From: Pseudomonas sp. Irchel 3A7 | GTDB lineage: Bacteria > Pseudomonadota > Gammaproteobacteria > Pseudomonadales > Pseudomonadaceae | Assembly: GCF_900187565.1 (NCBI RefSeq) | Contig: NZ_FYED01000003.1 | Location: forward strand, 141,398 to 205,397 | Reading direction: 5' to 3' | DNA: 64,000 nucleotides | Shown here: positions 8,914 to 18,882 of the stretch, piece by piece | Position numbering within the stretch: the stretch's first letter is position 1 | Layout of the letters: each line of letters starts with the position of its first letter | Made by a program: the position numbers and the translations under genes | Notes under the pieces: model-generated | Seen by the model: the letters and a program-made list of their open reading frames with translations, nothing else | The model's database searches: none | What the model was told of the DNA's origin: nothing

Positions 8914-9309
8914 TCAGCTGCAGAAAGTCTCCTGCAAATGCCGCCAAAGCACCTTGCCATCCGCCTGCTTCTCGAACACCACGGTCGAGCGGCGGTCCGA
9001 ATGCAACCCCGTGGCGTCGGTCTGTTGTTCCCGATAACTGACCGTCGCGCCGCCGTTGTGCAATGCGAGGCCGCGTAACTCGCTGAGTTGGATGCGAAAC
9101 CCGAGCTTCTTGCCGCCGGCCAGCATGAACAGCTGTTCAAGCGCGTCGAAGTCCAGCACCCGGCCCAGGGGCGAGACCATGGAAAACTGCGGCGAAAAAC
9201 GGGTCAGCAGGCGCTCGAGTTCGGATGCATCCTGCTCCTCGGCCAGCCATTTTTCGATGGCTACGTGGGCCTGGATCACTTCGTCAAAGTATTCGCTGAA
9301 GTCGGTCAT
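8914..9309 (-). CDS. NTF2-like / DUF4440 family protein
   Basis: A 131-residue protein of the SnoaL/NTF2-like superfamily. It has an N-terminal helical pair (about 5-40, VIQAHVAIEKWLAEEQDASELERLLTRF split around residue 25), a SPLGRVLDFDALEQLF segment and C-terminal strands ending VLWRHLQETF. Cone-shaped NTF2-like proteins may be small hydrolases, isomerases or binding proteins; nothing here fixes the reaction. ATG at 9309 follows AGGAAACAAC. A REP pair separates it from the SDR gene. Confidence 0.75.
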   Translation of the reverse strand: MTDFSEYFDEVIQAHVAIEKWLAEEQDASELERLLTRFSPQFSMVSPLGRVLDFDALEQLFMLAGGKKLGFRIQLSELRGLALHNGGATVSYREQQTDATGLHSDRRSTVVFEKQADGKVLWRHLQETFCS

Positions 9310-9340
9310 GTTGTTTCCTGAAATTCAGTAGTGCCTGTTT

Positions 9341-9419
9341 CGACGCCTTCGCGAGCAGGCTCGCTCCCACATTGGAAATGCGCTTCCCTGTGGGAATGAG
9401 CCTGCTCGCGAAGGTGTCG
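9341..9419. repeat. REP inverted pair
   Basis: Tail-to-tail REP pair, with the outer arms extended to CGACGCCTTCGCGAGC and its complement. It sits between the NTF2-like gene and the end of the SDR gene. Confidence 0.9.
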
Positions 9420-9427
9420 ACTCGGTC

Positions 9428-10252
9428 TCAAAGTTGCCCTCGCAACCCGAACCGCTTCATCAATGCCGATTCCAGCAAGCCTTTAGGCAACAACCCCGCC
9501 ATCAACGGCAACGCCCGACTGCCATTACCCAACCGTACCAGCCGCGGCGGCTTGCTCTGCTGCACGGCCTTGAGCAGAGCGGCGGCGAATTCGCTGGCCG
9601 GGGTCGGGTTGTCCTGGGACGCCTTGGCCCGCGCGCGAATGCCTTCACGCAGCGCAAACCACGGCGACTGTTCGCTGATCAGCTGCTCGGCCTCAAAGCC
9701 GGCGTTCTTGGCGAAACTGGAGGCAATCGCGCCGGGCTGAACTTCCATGACCCGCACGCCAAACGGCGCCAGTTCCATGCGCAAGGCATCGCTCAAGGCA
9801 TGCACGGCGGCTTTGGACGCGCAGTAGGCGCCAGCGAACGGCGTGACCAGCACCCCCGACACGCTGCCGATGTTTACCACGATCCCTTTGGCCCGGCGCA
9901 GCACCGGAAACAACGCGCGGGTCACGCCAACGATGGAAAAGACATTGGTTTCGAACTGGCGCTGCATCGCCTGCACGCCACCATCGAGCAACGGCCCCAT
10001 GGCGCCGTAACCGGCGTTGTTGATCAGCACATCGAGGCCACCAAGCTGCTGGCTGATCCGTTCGCTCAACTGTTCAAGGGCCTGGCCGTCGTTGACGTCA
10101 AGTCGCACGCCGGTGAAGCCGGCAGCGCTCAGCACCGCCACGTCTTCAGCCTTGCGCGCAGTGGCCCAGACCTCGTATCCAGCGCTTTTGAATGCCTCGG
10201 CGAGGGCGCGGCCGATGCCGCTGGAACATCCGGTAATCAATGCAACAGGCAT
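9428..10252 (-). CDS. short-chain dehydrogenase/reductase
   Basis: A 274-residue classical SDR. The cofactor motif TGCSSGIG is at residues 7-14, NNAG at 78-81, the catalytic Ser near 130 (NIGS) and the YCASK motif at 143-147, so the active site is intact. The N-terminal fingerprint plus ATARK at about 30-34 suggests NADP(H). ATG at 10252 is chosen over an upstream in-frame start because AAGGA lies seven bases before it. The substrate is unknown; close family members are annotated as generic oxidoreductases. Confidence 0.88.
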   Translation of the reverse strand: MPVALITGCSSGIGRALAEAFKSAGYEVWATARKAEDVAVLSAAGFTGVRLDVNDGQALEQLSERISQQLGGLDVLINNAGYGAMGPLLDGGVQAMQRQFETNVFSIVGVTRALFPVLRRAKGIVVNIGSVSGVLVTPFAGAYCASKAAVHALSDALRMELAPFGVRVMEVQPGAIASSFAKNAGFEAEQLISEQSPWFALREGIRARAKASQDNPTPASEFAAALLKAVQQSKPPRLVRLGNGSRALPLMAGLLPKGLLESALMKRFGLRGQL

Positions 10253-10298
10253 GGCGCGGTCCTTGTGCAATCAGTGGGAAAAGCGGGTTGGGGAAAGC

Positions 10299-10763
10299 TC
10301 AGTCAGAAAAACTACCCTGTAAACGCTCGGCGCGAAACTCCAGGGTTTCCGGGCGGTAGCCAGGGCGTAGCGGCGGTAGCGGCAAGCAGTCTTCCCAGCT
10401 GCCACCAGCCAGCAATTCGCCCGGTCCACGGTAGCGGGGGGCAGCGTATTGATTGTCGGCGAGGTTGACCGTATCGCCGGGCGCATAAGCGGCTACCCGC
10501 CAACGCAATTCGGTCAGCGGTACGTCGTTGCCGTTGTTCATGGTCAATTGCAGCGGGCGGTCGGCGGGGCAGTGTTGCGGCGCGTAGCTGATGCGCAGCT
10601 CCAGGCGTTGGAGTTGCTTGAGTTCGCGGTGGTCCATCCAGATGACCCAGGTGGCGACGATGCCCAGCCCCACGGCGGCGGCCATGGACACGGGCAGGGC
10701 TTTGGCCGGATAGCGCAGCAACAGGATCAGCCAGGTGATGACCAGCAGGACGCCGATGAACAT
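10299..10763 (-). CDS. hypothetical two-helix membrane protein
   Basis: A 154-residue protein with two N-terminal hydrophobic helices (about 2-16 and 22-42), then a soluble domain rich in beta-forming residues (LRISYAPQHCPADRPLQLTM, then LTELRWRVAAYAPGD). The topology suggests an inner-membrane anchor with a periplasmic or cytoplasmic beta domain of about 105 residues. ATG at 10763 is preferred; a TTG nine bases upstream is also in frame. Homologues in Pseudomonas are often labelled multidrug transporter, but I see nothing that supports transport. It lies 46 bp upstream of the SDR gene and may share its transcript. Confidence 0.7.
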   Translation of the reverse strand: MFIGVLLVITWLILLLRYPAKALPVSMAAAVGLGIVATWVIWMDHRELKQLQRLELRISYAPQHCPADRPLQLTMNNGNDVPLTELRWRVAAYAPGDTVNLADNQYAAPRYRGPGELLAGGSWEDCLPLPPLRPGYRPETLEFRAERLQGSFSD

Positions 10764-10849
10764 GACGCGCAAACCTCGGGAATGGAAGGACCATCGTACC
10801 TAAGCGCGGGGCAGGTTGGCGATGGGCGAGAGTTTGTGGCGAATGTTAT

Positions 10850-10936
10850 GGCCCCTTCGCGAGCAGGCTCGCTCCCACAGTTGATCTGTGGCGTTCACAA
10901 AACCACTGTGGGAGCGAGCCTGCTCGCGAAGGGGCC
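10850..10936. repeat. REP inverted pair
   Basis: Tail-to-tail REP pair with outer arms GGCCCCTTCGCG and CGCGAAGGGGCC, between the alginate terminator and the hypothetical membrane protein gene. Confidence 0.92.
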
Positions 10937-10960
10937 AGCCGAAGCAACACAAAACTCAGA

Positions 10961-11030
10961 CAAAAAAAGCCCCCGACCACCCCACTGCGGATAGGGAACG
11001 CAGCGGGCTGGGCGGGGGCTTTTGTTTTGC
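10961..11030 (-). terminator. terminator of the alginate operon
   Basis: Outer stem AAAAGCCCCCG / CGGGGGCTTTT (10965-10975 with 11013-11023) with an inner GC-rich hairpin. On the minus strand it is followed by a run of seven T. It begins about 15 bp past the algA stop. T-runs flank it in both directions, so it may act bidirectionally. Confidence 0.9.
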
Positions 11031-11037
11031 TTGAGGC

Positions 11038-12489
11038 TTACTGCGCGATGGTCTTCACCGAAACCCCACGTTCGATTGGCGTCGTACGCCCGTAGATATC
11101 CTCGAACCGCTCGATATCGTCCTCACCCAGGTAGCTGCCCGATTGCACTTCGATGATCTCGAGTGGAATCTTGCCCGGGTTGCGCAAGCGGTGAACCGAA
11201 GCAATCGGAATGTAGGTCGACTGGTTTTCGGTCAGCAGGAACACGTTCTCGTCGCAGGTCACTTCGGCGGTGCCGCTGACGACGATCCAGTGCTCGGCAC
11301 GGTGGTGGTGCATCTGCAGCGACAGGCACGCGCCCGGTTTGACCGAGATGTGCTTGACCTGGAAGCGCCCGCCCATGTCCACCGAGTCGTAGGAGCCCCA
11401 CGGACGATAGACTTCGCAATGGTTCTGGGTTTCGCTGCGACCCTGTTCGTTGAGGGTGTTGACCATCTGTTTCACGCCTTGGACCTTATCCTTGTGCGCA
11501 ATCATCATGGCGTCCTTGGTTTCGACGACGACGATGTTTTCCAGGCCGATCACCGATACCAGTTTGCCGTTGCCGTGGATCATGCAGTTGCGGCTGTCCT
11601 GGACCACCACATCGCCTTTGGTGACGTTGCCGTTGGCGTCTTTTTCATTCACTTCCCACAGCGAGGACCAGCAGCCGACGTCGCTCCAGCCCGCGGTCAG
11701 CGGCACCACGCAGGCGCGCCGGGTTTTTTCCATCACCGAATAGTCGATGGAGTTGTCCGGGCAGCAGGCGAAGGTGGCTTCGTCGATGCTGACGCTGTCG
11801 GCATCTTGCTGGCTGCGTTCCAGGGTCAGCAGGCAGGTGTCGTAGATGTCCGGATCGTGCTTTTTCAGTTCTTCGAGGAAGCGGCTGGCGCGGAACAGGA
11901 ACATGCCGCTGTTCCAGAAGTAGCCGCCGGACTGGACGAACTCGGTGGCACGTTTCACGTCGGGTTTTTCGACGAAGTGCGAGACACGGCTGACGCCTTC
12001 AGGCAACAGCGAATCGTTGGTCGACTTGATGTAGCCGTAGCCGGTTTCCGGTTTGGTGGCCGGTACGCCGAACAACACCATTTCACCGTTTTCGGCGGCA
12101 ACGGTGGCCAGGGCCAGGGCACGTTGCAGGGCTTTCTGGTCTTCCAGCACGTGGTCGGCCGGCAGTACCAGCATCAACTCGTCGCGACCTTCATTGACCA
12201 GCATCATCGCGGTCAGGGCCACGGCCGGCGCGGTGTTGCGGCCGAACGGTTCCATCAGGATGCGCTGGGTTTCCAGCTTGCGGGCGGTCAGTTGTTCGTT
12301 GACGATGAAACGGTGGTCCTTGTTGCAGACCACGATCGGGGTGTCCATGCCTTCGAAGACCAGGCGCTCCAGGGTTTGCTGGAACAGCGTGTGCTCGCCG
12401 GTCAGGGCCAGGAACTGCTTAGGGAACTGCTTGCGGGAAAGCGGCCAAAGACGTGAGCCGCTACCACCTGACAAGATCACCGGAATCAT
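11038..12489 (-). CDS. algA: mannose-6-P isomerase / GDP-mannose pyrophosphorylase
   Basis: AlgA supplies GDP-mannose for alginate: it isomerises fructose-6-P to mannose-6-P and later couples mannose-1-P with GTP. The protein has 483 residues, the usual length of the bifunctional type-II enzyme. The N-terminal nucleotidyltransferase motif SGGSGSRLWPLSRKQFPKQF starts at about residue 7, FVEKP follows in mid-protein, and the C-terminal cupin isomerase has QMHHHRAEHW at 392-401. It is the last gene of the alginate operon, 188 bp after algF, with a REP pair in the gap. Cytoplasmic. Confidence 0.97.
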   Translation of the reverse strand: MIPVILSGGSGSRLWPLSRKQFPKQFLALTGEHTLFQQTLERLVFEGMDTPIVVCNKDHRFIVNEQLTARKLETQRILMEPFGRNTAPAVALTAMMLVNEGRDELMLVLPADHVLEDQKALQRALALATVAAENGEMVLFGVPATKPETGYGYIKSTNDSLLPEGVSRVSHFVEKPDVKRATEFVQSGGYFWNSGMFLFRASRFLEELKKHDPDIYDTCLLTLERSQQDADSVSIDEATFACCPDNSIDYSVMEKTRRACVVPLTAGWSDVGCWSSLWEVNEKDANGNVTKGDVVVQDSRNCMIHGNGKLVSVIGLENIVVVETKDAMMIAHKDKVQGVKQMVNTLNEQGRSETQNHCEVYRPWGSYDSVDMGGRFQVKHISVKPGACLSLQMHHHRAEHWIVVSGTAEVTCDENVFLLTENQSTYIPIASVHRLRNPGKIPLEIIEVQSGSYLGEDDIERFEDIYGRTTPIERGVSVKTIAQ

Positions 12490-12584
12490 GTTGTTACTCC
12501 TTGAAAATCGTTTGGTTAGAGCTACGAACGCTGTGTCGTTTCACTCTTGTTTTTGTTCCGTGTCCGGACTGACGACCCGGTCCT

Positions 12585-12650
12585 TGTGGGAGCTGGCTTG
12601 CCTGCGATGGCGGTCTCAAGGGCCTCATCGCGGGCAAGCCCGCTCCCACA
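12585..12650. repeat. REP inverted pair between algF and algA
   Basis: Inverted pair of the TGGCTTGCCTGCGATGG subtype, different from the GAGCCTGCTCGCG subtype that dominates the window. Lying within the operon, it could set the relative stability of algA mRNA. Confidence 0.85.
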
Positions 12651-12677
12651 GGGATAGGGGTCAATCAGGTAAATGTG

Positions 12678-13334
12678 TTAGCGCGTCGACACCGGGCGTT
12701 TCACCCAGACTGGCGACAGGCTGCTGCCGTTACCGGTGACGTACAGCACCGCCGCTTCACCGCGCTCCAGGGCGACCGGCTTCACGTCGCCGACTTTCTT
12801 GTCGCCATCGTATAGCGCCAGGCTGACTTTCACCGGGTTGATTTCACGTTCGCCACGGCCCTTGGCGGCCACGTTCGGCACTACGTCGGTCTTGCCATCG
12901 GCGGTCTTCAGGGTCAGTGCCTTGTCGCTGAGGTTCTGCACGCGGACCAGGGATTTCTGTTTGTTCTTGAACGGCGGCTCTTCGATCAGTTGCGGCGCGC
13001 CGCCGGCGTTGTTGACCAGGGTGTAATAGTGATCGCCGGCCAGTTTCACCGGCAGGGTCTGGCTGCCGACCTTGGCGCTGTAGTCGCCGCCCGGCATGAA
13101 GCTGAAGTCAGTGCTGGACAGTGGCGCGACTTCGCTCAGGTTGGTGCTGCCGACGGTGGCGCTGACTTCAGCGTTGGCGGCGTTGTAGACACGCACGAAG
13201 GTCGAGCCTTTCGGGGCGGTCGGGCCGTACAGCGCGGAGTCGCCAGCGGCGAAGGCCTGCATCGAGAGCACACTCATACCAGCAACCAGTGCAAAGGTCT
13301 TGGCGAGACGACGAGGAGTAGTAGTGAAAGTCAT
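12678..13334 (-). CDS. algF: alginate O-acetylation periplasmic protein AlgF
   Basis: A 218-residue periplasmic protein with a Sec signal (about 1-29, ending MQAFAAG), as expected for AlgF. It acts with AlgI, AlgJ and AlgX in adding acetyl groups to mannuronate residues; AlgF is non-enzymatic in current models. The mature protein is beta-rich, consistent with two small beta-sandwich domains. The gene starts 17 bp after algJ. Identity rests on length, signal and position between algJ and algA. Confidence 0.95.
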   Translation of the reverse strand: MTFTTTPRRLAKTFALVAGMSVLSMQAFAAGDSALYGPTAPKGSTFVRVYNAANAEVSATVGSTNLSEVAPLSSTDFSFMPGGDYSAKVGSQTLPVKLAGDHYYTLVNNAGGAPQLIEEPPFKNKQKSLVRVQNLSDKALTLKTADGKTDVVPNVAAKGRGEREINPVKVSLALYDGDKKVGDVKPVALERGEAAVLYVTGNGSSLSPVWVKRPVSTR

Positions 13335-13351
13335 GGTAGTACCTCTCTCTT

Positions 13352-14527
13352 TCAGTTTTGCGCCCGGTCGGGCGTCTCGGATTTAGTGTTTGCGGCTACG
13401 TTTTGTTGGCGGGCGCCGGCTTGTTTAAGCTCTGCGACCCACTGCGGGTCGGCGTCGCCGATTTCGTTGTTCACAGGCAGATAGCGTTCAGGAAACTCCC
13501 AGATCAGCACCTGTGGCGGGCTGTTCTTGAAAGCGTCGCTTTTGAGGTAGCTGAGCATCGGCAGTACCGGGCCGTGGCCGTCTTCGGCGTAACTGACCAC
13601 GTCACTGCGCAGGGCTTGTTTCAGCGCGCCCACAAAATTCCAGTTGGGGTTGGCGCTGTAGCTGGTGCCGATCAGCGCGACCGGCACTTCGGTGTTGGCG
13701 AACAGCGCGTCGTCACCGGCCGGTTGGTCACCAGCGGCTATGGTGTTGCGCTTTTGCAGTGGCTCTTGCGCCGGCATCAGGTTTTCGAACAGCGGGTCCA
13801 GCGGCAGGAACAGACGCAGGTCGCCCTTGTGGGTAATTTTTTCCGCAGGTTCGGTGACGAAGTCTTGCGGGTCACCGCTCAAGGGGAACTTGTCGGCAAT
13901 GGTCTTGGCCAGGCGATTGGCGGCGATCTCGGCACCTTCCGGAGTCCAGTGGGTGTCGGTGCGCAGGAACACTTGCTTGCCGTCGCGTTTGGCCGCTTGC
14001 AATGGCCCCAGCAAATCAGGAGCAGGAATCCGGTCGGCGGCCAGGCGCTGGTGGAAATCCTTGTAGAGGTTGGCGTGGATGCTGGCCGGTTTAACCTCGC
14101 CCAGGTGTTCCGGGTACAGGCGTACCTTGGCCGGCACCACTGCCATCACCAGTTGCACGCCTTGCTTTTTCAGGGTCTGGCGCACGCCTTCGACCAGCGC
14201 GTAATTGCCTTGCAGGTTCAGCTCTTCGTTGACGATCGGGTGGAACTCTTCATCGCTGTACAACCATTGGTCGCGACCGAGCACCACGCCCGGACGACCT
14301 TCGTTGAACAGTTTGAAGTCCAGCGCCGCCCAGAGGTTGGTGCCCAGGCGCTTGATCGGGAACTCGTCGTCGTAGTGCGTTTCCACGGCCTTGGTCCAGC
14401 GGCCGTTAAGCACCGTCGCATCGGCGTTGGTACTGAAGCCCAGGAAGCTGCGAACCGACCACAGGCCCAGGGCCAGCAGGGTCACCAGGAACAGGGCGAT
14501 GTAGAAGATGCGTAATGAGCGGGTCAT
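13352..14527 (-). CDS. algJ: alginate O-acetyltransferase AlgJ
   Basis: A 391-residue SGNH-hydrolase-like acetyltransferase anchored by an N-terminal helix (about 6-24). The catalytic elements are visible: DTHW at 191-194 gives Asp191 and His193, and GTSYS at 287-291 gives Ser289. It takes acetyl groups passed across the inner membrane by AlgI and supports acetylation of mannuronate in the periplasm. The gene starts 11 bp after algI, so the two are probably translated together. The C-terminus after the fold is short and polar. Confidence 0.96.
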   Translation of the reverse strand: MTRSLRIFYIALFLVTLLALGLWSVRSFLGFSTNADATVLNGRWTKAVETHYDDEFPIKRLGTNLWAALDFKLFNEGRPGVVLGRDQWLYSDEEFHPIVNEELNLQGNYALVEGVRQTLKKQGVQLVMAVVPAKVRLYPEHLGEVKPASIHANLYKDFHQRLAADRIPAPDLLGPLQAAKRDGKQVFLRTDTHWTPEGAEIAANRLAKTIADKFPLSGDPQDFVTEPAEKITHKGDLRLFLPLDPLFENLMPAQEPLQKRNTIAAGDQPAGDDALFANTEVPVALIGTSYSANPNWNFVGALKQALRSDVVSYAEDGHGPVLPMLSYLKSDAFKNSPPQVLIWEFPERYLPVNNEIGDADPQWVAELKQAGARQQNVAANTKSETPDRAQN

Positions 14528-14538
14528 GGTCAGATCCC

Positions 14539-16104
14539 TCAGAACTGGAAGTAAAGGAACGGCGAGAAGCTTTGCGCCGAGAGTTTGAGAATCGAGGCGA
14601 TGAACAACAGCAGGACCAGGGCGCGCATCACGTAGCGCGACCAGTCAGCGGTCCAGTAGGCCGGTTGCACCTGGGCTTCGACGCCGACGGTGTAGCCAGG
14701 CTGGTGGATGCTGGCCGGGTTATCCCCAGGCACGGCCTTGATCGTTCCGGCTGTTGCGGCAGCCGGGCCATCCGCATCGACATTCACCGCAGGCTTGGTC
14801 TTCTCTGGCTGTTGATTGCTGTAGAAGTCGCGCAGGCCGAAGAACGCCAGGGTCACGTAGGCCACGATCAGCGTCGCCACTTGCAGGCCAGTGAGGCTGG
14901 CCTGGTTGAGTTCCGACAGCGACCAGTCGCCGAAGCTGAACATCGCGCCGTACATGCGACCGGCCACGTGCAGGTTTTCCGCACGGAAAATCACCCAGCC
15001 CATGACCACCAGCAGGAAGGTCAGCGCCCAGCGGATCGGGTTGAAGCTGCGCGGCGAAGTGTTCAGACCGATGGCTTTCTCAATGGCCAGCCACATGCCG
15101 TGCCACGCACCCCAGACGATGTAGGTGATGTTCGCACCGTGCCACAGGCCACCGAGCAGCATGGTCAGGAACAGGTTGCGATAGGTCGTCAGCGTGCCTT
15201 TGCGGTTGCCGCCCAGGGTGATGTACAGGTAGTCGCGCAGCCAGGTCGACAGGCTGATGTGCCAGCGCCGCCAGAACTCGGTGATCGACTGGCTGATGTA
15301 CGGCTGCTTGAAGTTTTCCATGAAGCGGAAACCCATCATCAAGCCCAGGCCGATGGCCATGTCGCTGTAGCCGGAGAAGTCGAAGTACAGCTGCGCGGTG
15401 TACGCCAGTGCGCCAAGCCAGGCATCGCCCGTGGTCGGGTTTTGCAGGGCGAAGCAATGGTCGGCCACCACCGCGAGGGTGTCGGCGATGAACACCTTCT
15501 TGATGAAACCCTGCATGAACCGTGTGCAGCCCTCGGAGAATTTGTCGAGGGTGTGGGTACGGTTGTTGAACTGATCGGCGAGGTCGCGAAAACGCAACAC
15601 GGGGCCGGCGATCAGGTGCGGGAAGATCGCCACGAACGCCGCGAAATCGATCAGGTTGCGGGTCGCCGGGGTGTCACCACGGTAGACGTCGATGATGTAG
15701 CTGATGGACTCGAAGATGTAGAACGAGATCCCGATCGGCAACAGCACGTGGGTCAGGATGAACGGCTCCAGGCCCACCGAGGTCATCATGGCGTTGATGC
15801 TGTCGACACCGAAGTTGGCGTACTTGAAGTAGCCGAGGATGCACAGGTCGACGACCACGCCGAGCAGCAGCCAGCGCTGGGCCGGTTTGGTCCTGACCCC
15901 GGCGGCGCCGACTTTCAGGCCGATCCAGTAGTTCCACAGCGTGACGGCGGCGAACAGCGCCAGGAAGTCCACACGCCACCAGGCGTAGAACATGTAGCTG
16001 GCGATCAGCAGCAGCAAATTGCGATAGCGTTGCCCGCTCAGGTAGTACAAGCCGAGAAAGATCGGCAAGAACAAAAACAGGAACACGTTGGACGAAAAAA
16101 CCAT
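14539..16104 (-). CDS. algI: membrane-bound O-acyltransferase AlgI
   Basis: A 521-residue MBOAT-family polytopic inner-membrane protein that moves acetyl groups to the periplasmic side for alginate acetylation. The invariant MBOAT histidine is His322 within GGLWHGANITY. A second conserved stretch, FWRRWHISLSTWLRDYLYI, begins at about residue 278. Roughly residues 400-490 include a Pro/Ala-rich loop (VNVDADGPAAATAGT) that looks less conserved. There is a 195-bp gap from algL containing a REP pair, so the acetylation genes may also be tuned separately. Confidence 0.96.
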   Translation of the reverse strand: MVFSSNVFLFLFLPIFLGLYYLSGQRYRNLLLLIASYMFYAWWRVDFLALFAAVTLWNYWIGLKVGAAGVRTKPAQRWLLLGVVVDLCILGYFKYANFGVDSINAMMTSVGLEPFILTHVLLPIGISFYIFESISYIIDVYRGDTPATRNLIDFAAFVAIFPHLIAGPVLRFRDLADQFNNRTHTLDKFSEGCTRFMQGFIKKVFIADTLAVVADHCFALQNPTTGDAWLGALAYTAQLYFDFSGYSDMAIGLGLMMGFRFMENFKQPYISQSITEFWRRWHISLSTWLRDYLYITLGGNRKGTLTTYRNLFLTMLLGGLWHGANITYIVWGAWHGMWLAIEKAIGLNTSPRSFNPIRWALTFLLVVMGWVIFRAENLHVAGRMYGAMFSFGDWSLSELNQASLTGLQVATLIVAYVTLAFFGLRDFYSNQQPEKTKPAVNVDADGPAAATAGTIKAVPGDNPASIHQPGYTVGVEAQVQPAYWTADWSRYVMRALVLLLFIASILKLSAQSFSPFLYFQF

Positions 16105-16193
16105 CCCGATCTCTCCTTGTTTGAATCAACAGTCAAGGGCCAACGGCCCCCCCAAACCCCCCACAGTAATCTGGAGGGCAAACATCACTTCAC

Positions 16194-16283
16194 TGTGGGA
16201 GCGAGCCTGCTCGCGAAAGCGTTGTGCCAGTCGACATTTTTGGTGAATGACAGACCGCATTCGCGAGCAGGCTCGCTCCCACA
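16194..16283. repeat. REP inverted pair between algL and algI
   Basis: Head-to-head REP pair in the 195-bp gap between algL and algI, within the alginate operon. Confidence 0.92.
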
Positions 16284-16299
16284 AGGGATTGCATTTGTC

Positions 16300-17412
16300 T
16301 TACGAGCCTTTGCCTTTTTCGTTTGCCGGGTCGTAGACCTTGGTCAGGTCACCCCCGAGGCGGAAGGTCTTGAACGGTTGCATCTCGTGCTTCTTCTCCA
16401 GCACCTGCGGCGAGCAGGTGTAGAGCGTGCAGAACGGTTCGAGCCAGGCAAATTTGGAGTCGACCTTCAGGTCGGTCATGTCCTGTTCCTTGCCGTTCTT
16501 CTTCTCGAACGCGTCCGGGTCTTTCACCCCCGCCAGCACGCGATCACCCAGGCGCTTGAGGGCGCCGTTGTTTTCCTGGCGCAGATCCACACCGTTGACC
16601 TGGGCGAAACTGGCGATCATCGCCAGCGGTGGCAGGGCGTAGTTGTGGTAGGCGAGGGCGCGTTGCTGACGCTTGAGTTCGTTGGGCAAGAAGCCCTGGG
16701 CGTCGACCTGATTGACGCCGACCTTGTATTCCTTCACCGCCCAATCGAACAGGTCGCGGCGGTTAGTGGCGATGGACGTTGCCATCACCGACCAGGCAGC
16801 CCAGTACGAATGGTTGTTGGTTTTGTCCAGCGGCAGGTTGTCCCAGTCGCTGACCACCTGATCGGCCATCTTGCTGAACCAGGCTTCGATCAGTTGCGAC
16901 TCCTGCTGATGGTTGGCCAGCGGATGGGAGTCGGAGAACTTCAGGCGAATGTACGACGACGCCATGCTGCCCAACGCCCATTTGCGCATGGACTTGCCGG
17001 TGTGGTTGAAGTCCTTGGACATCAACGCATCGGCCTTGGCCCAGGCGGTCAGCCAATTCAAGGTGCACTCCAGCTGTTCCGGACGACCGTCACGCATGAA
17101 CTGCATCACGCGCTTGCTGGTGCCGCGCTCGATTTTGGTGATGTCGGCGGTGCTGTCGCGGAAGGCTTTTTCCGATTGCACGTTCAGTGTCGAACGGGCC
17201 TTGTCCGAGCCTTCGTACTTGCTGCGAAACTGCAGCGAACCGGTGTACGGCGTCGGCATGGCATCACAGCCTTCGCTCTTGTCGCCGGTTTTGACTTTCT
17301 CGATCGGCGCGAAGTAGCCCTGAGGCGGACGCAATGGCGCGGCCGCTTGAGTCGCGCCGGCGAACATCGCCAGGCTCAAAAGCGTCAGTGTTGCAAGTTT
17401 CGGATTTCGCAT
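16300..17412 (-). CDS. algL: periplasmic alginate lyase AlgL
   Basis: A 370-residue polysaccharide-lyase family 5 enzyme that cleaves misdirected alginate in the periplasm by beta-elimination. The signal peptide covers about 1-23 ([14 protein letters not shown]). The lyase signature NNHSYW is at 199-204 and carries the catalytic Asn and His. ATG at 17412 is chosen because GAGG lies seven bases before it; an in-frame ATG at 17424 overlaps the algX stop but lacks a ribosome site. The family normally binds polymannuronate. Confidence 0.95.
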   Translation of the reverse strand: MRNPKLATLTLLSLAMFAGATQAAAPLRPPQGYFAPIEKVKTGDKSEGCDAMPTPYTGSLQFRSKYEGSDKARSTLNVQSEKAFRDSTADITKIERGTSKRVMQFMRDGRPEQLECTLNWLTAWAKADALMSKDFNHTGKSMRKWALGSMASSYIRLKFSDSHPLANHQQESQLIEAWFSKMADQVVSDWDNLPLDKTNNHSYWAAWSVMATSIATNRRDLFDWAVKEYKVGVNQVDAQGFLPNELKRQQRALAYHNYALPPLAMIASFAQVNGVDLRQENNGALKRLGDRVLAGVKDPDAFEKKNGKEQDMTDLKVDSKFAWLEPFCTLYTCSPQVLEKKHEMQPFKTFRLGGDLTKVYDPANEKGKGS

Positions 17413-17420
17413 AGCAGACC

Positions 17421-18872
17421 TCATTGCCCGGCTGAAGCGGTACGTTGCTCAGCGCCCGGGAATACGTTGCGTTTGCAGATTTTCGCTTCGACTTTCTGCG
17501 GCGCGGCACCTGCTTTTTCAGGTCCCTGGATTTCGACGGCCAGCAGATTCTGCGAGGCCCAGTCTTCGTCCGTGCGCAACTCGAAGGCGAAACGCCCGTC
17601 GGTGTCGGAGGTTTCCGGTTTGTCGATCTTGATGTCCTCGTGGCGCCCGTTCATGTACCAGAGGGTGGCTTGCAGGGTTTTCACCGAGGTATCGGCGAAG
17701 CGGATGTCGACCTGGTGACTGCTGTTACGCAGGTCGAGGTTTTTGCTGTTGACCATCAATTCGTTTTTGCCCGGTTTCAAGGTGGTGCTGCCGGACATCT
17801 GTGCGGCCTTGCCTTCGCAACCGTTGTCCAGCAGCGCCATCATCTGGCGGTAGATGGTTTCCTGGTCGAGGCGATAGAGCGGCGAGAATTCCCAGATGAG
17901 AATTTTCGGCGGGTTCTTCTGGAACTCGTCGCTGCCCAGGTATTGCAGCATCGAACCTTCCAGGCCGCCGCCGGGGAACGCCACGTTGAGAATGTCGGCG
18001 CCGATGGCCTCTTCGAGGAAACCGGCGAAGTTGTAGTTCTTGCCGCTGTGGCTGGTGCCGACCAGGGTGATTTCCGGATTGCCGGAATCGCCGAACAGAT
18101 CGCCATCGCCCGCTTCGCCCTTGGGCTCGGTGGTGAATTGATCCATGTACTGGATCGCGTAGCTGGTGCCACAGAGTTGACCGGCCATGTTGTGCAATGT
18201 TCCGGTCTTGCCCATGCGACCCGACTTATGGGTCTCGAATTCGCGCTTGGGAATGTCGGCGAAGGCCGGGATCTGCTTGACCTTTTCGGCGACGACTTTT
18301 GCCGTGCGCTGGGCGCCATACGGAGTCCAGTGCTGGTCGCCGCGGAAGTAGAAGTCGTGGGCGGGCAGGGTCTCAGGCAGTTGTTCGTTGGTCAGCGGCG
18401 ACAGGTCCGGCACTACATAACCCATCTGCGCGAAACGGCCGAGCATGGTCTTGTAGTTCTTCAGAGCCTTGTCGAAATCGAAGCTGGCCTTTTCGGCCGG
18501 GTTGAGCTTGTTGCGGTTCACCAGGCCACGGGTCGGCTGGTAGACGATCACCAGTTCCACGCCTTTGCTCTTGAACGCATCGTGCAATTGCTTCATGCGT
18601 TTGTAGCCGGCGGGGGTGGTGTCGAACTCGGTGCGCAAGTCCTCTTGCGTACGGAACAGCCAGTCACCCTGAGCCTGCACCAGCGTGGTGAAGTTCTGCT
18701 GGTAGCGGGTGGTGTAATTCTTCGGGTCGTGGGCGGCCGGGCACAGGCTGCAGCACGGTTCGGCCGAGAATTTCGGCGCCTGGGGTTCATCGGCACGCGC
18801 GCCGGTGCTGGCGGCGAGAATGCCGGCCGTCAGGGCCGACAGGCTGAGTAATTTGATCAAGTGTGGGTGCAT
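17421..18872 (-). CDS. algX: alginate O-acetylation protein AlgX
   Basis: A 483-residue periplasmic protein with a signal peptide (about 1-27). It has an SGNH-like acetyltransferase domain and a C-terminal carbohydrate-binding module (from about 345). The catalytic signature DQHW places Asp179 and His181, and GTSHS gives Ser274. AlgX is the terminal acetyltransferase acting directly on the polymer, and it scaffolds the periplasmic complex with AlgK. Four cysteines near the N-terminus (CCSLC and nearby) match the family pattern. It starts 10 bp after algG. Confidence 0.96.
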   Translation of the reverse strand: MHPHLIKLLSLSALTAGILAASTGARADEPQAPKFSAEPCCSLCPAAHDPKNYTTRYQQNFTTLVQAQGDWLFRTQEDLRTEFDTTPAGYKRMKQLHDAFKSKGVELVIVYQPTRGLVNRNKLNPAEKASFDFDKALKNYKTMLGRFAQMGYVVPDLSPLTNEQLPETLPAHDFYFRGDQHWTPYGAQRTAKVVAEKVKQIPAFADIPKREFETHKSGRMGKTGTLHNMAGQLCGTSYAIQYMDQFTTEPKGEAGDGDLFGDSGNPEITLVGTSHSGKNYNFAGFLEEAIGADILNVAFPGGGLEGSMLQYLGSDEFQKNPPKILIWEFSPLYRLDQETIYRQMMALLDNGCEGKAAQMSGSTTLKPGKNELMVNSKNLDLRNSSHQVDIRFADTSVKTLQATLWYMNGRHEDIKIDKPETSDTDGRFAFELRTDEDWASQNLLAVEIQGPEKAGAAPQKVEAKICKRNVFPGAEQRTASAGQ

Positions 18873-18882
18873 AAAATTATCC

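Noticed and set aside
14515..17718. A 1067-codon plus-strand frame across algJ-algI-algL
   Set aside because: It is antisense to three well-identified alginate genes and reads through a REP pair; GC bias explains its length.
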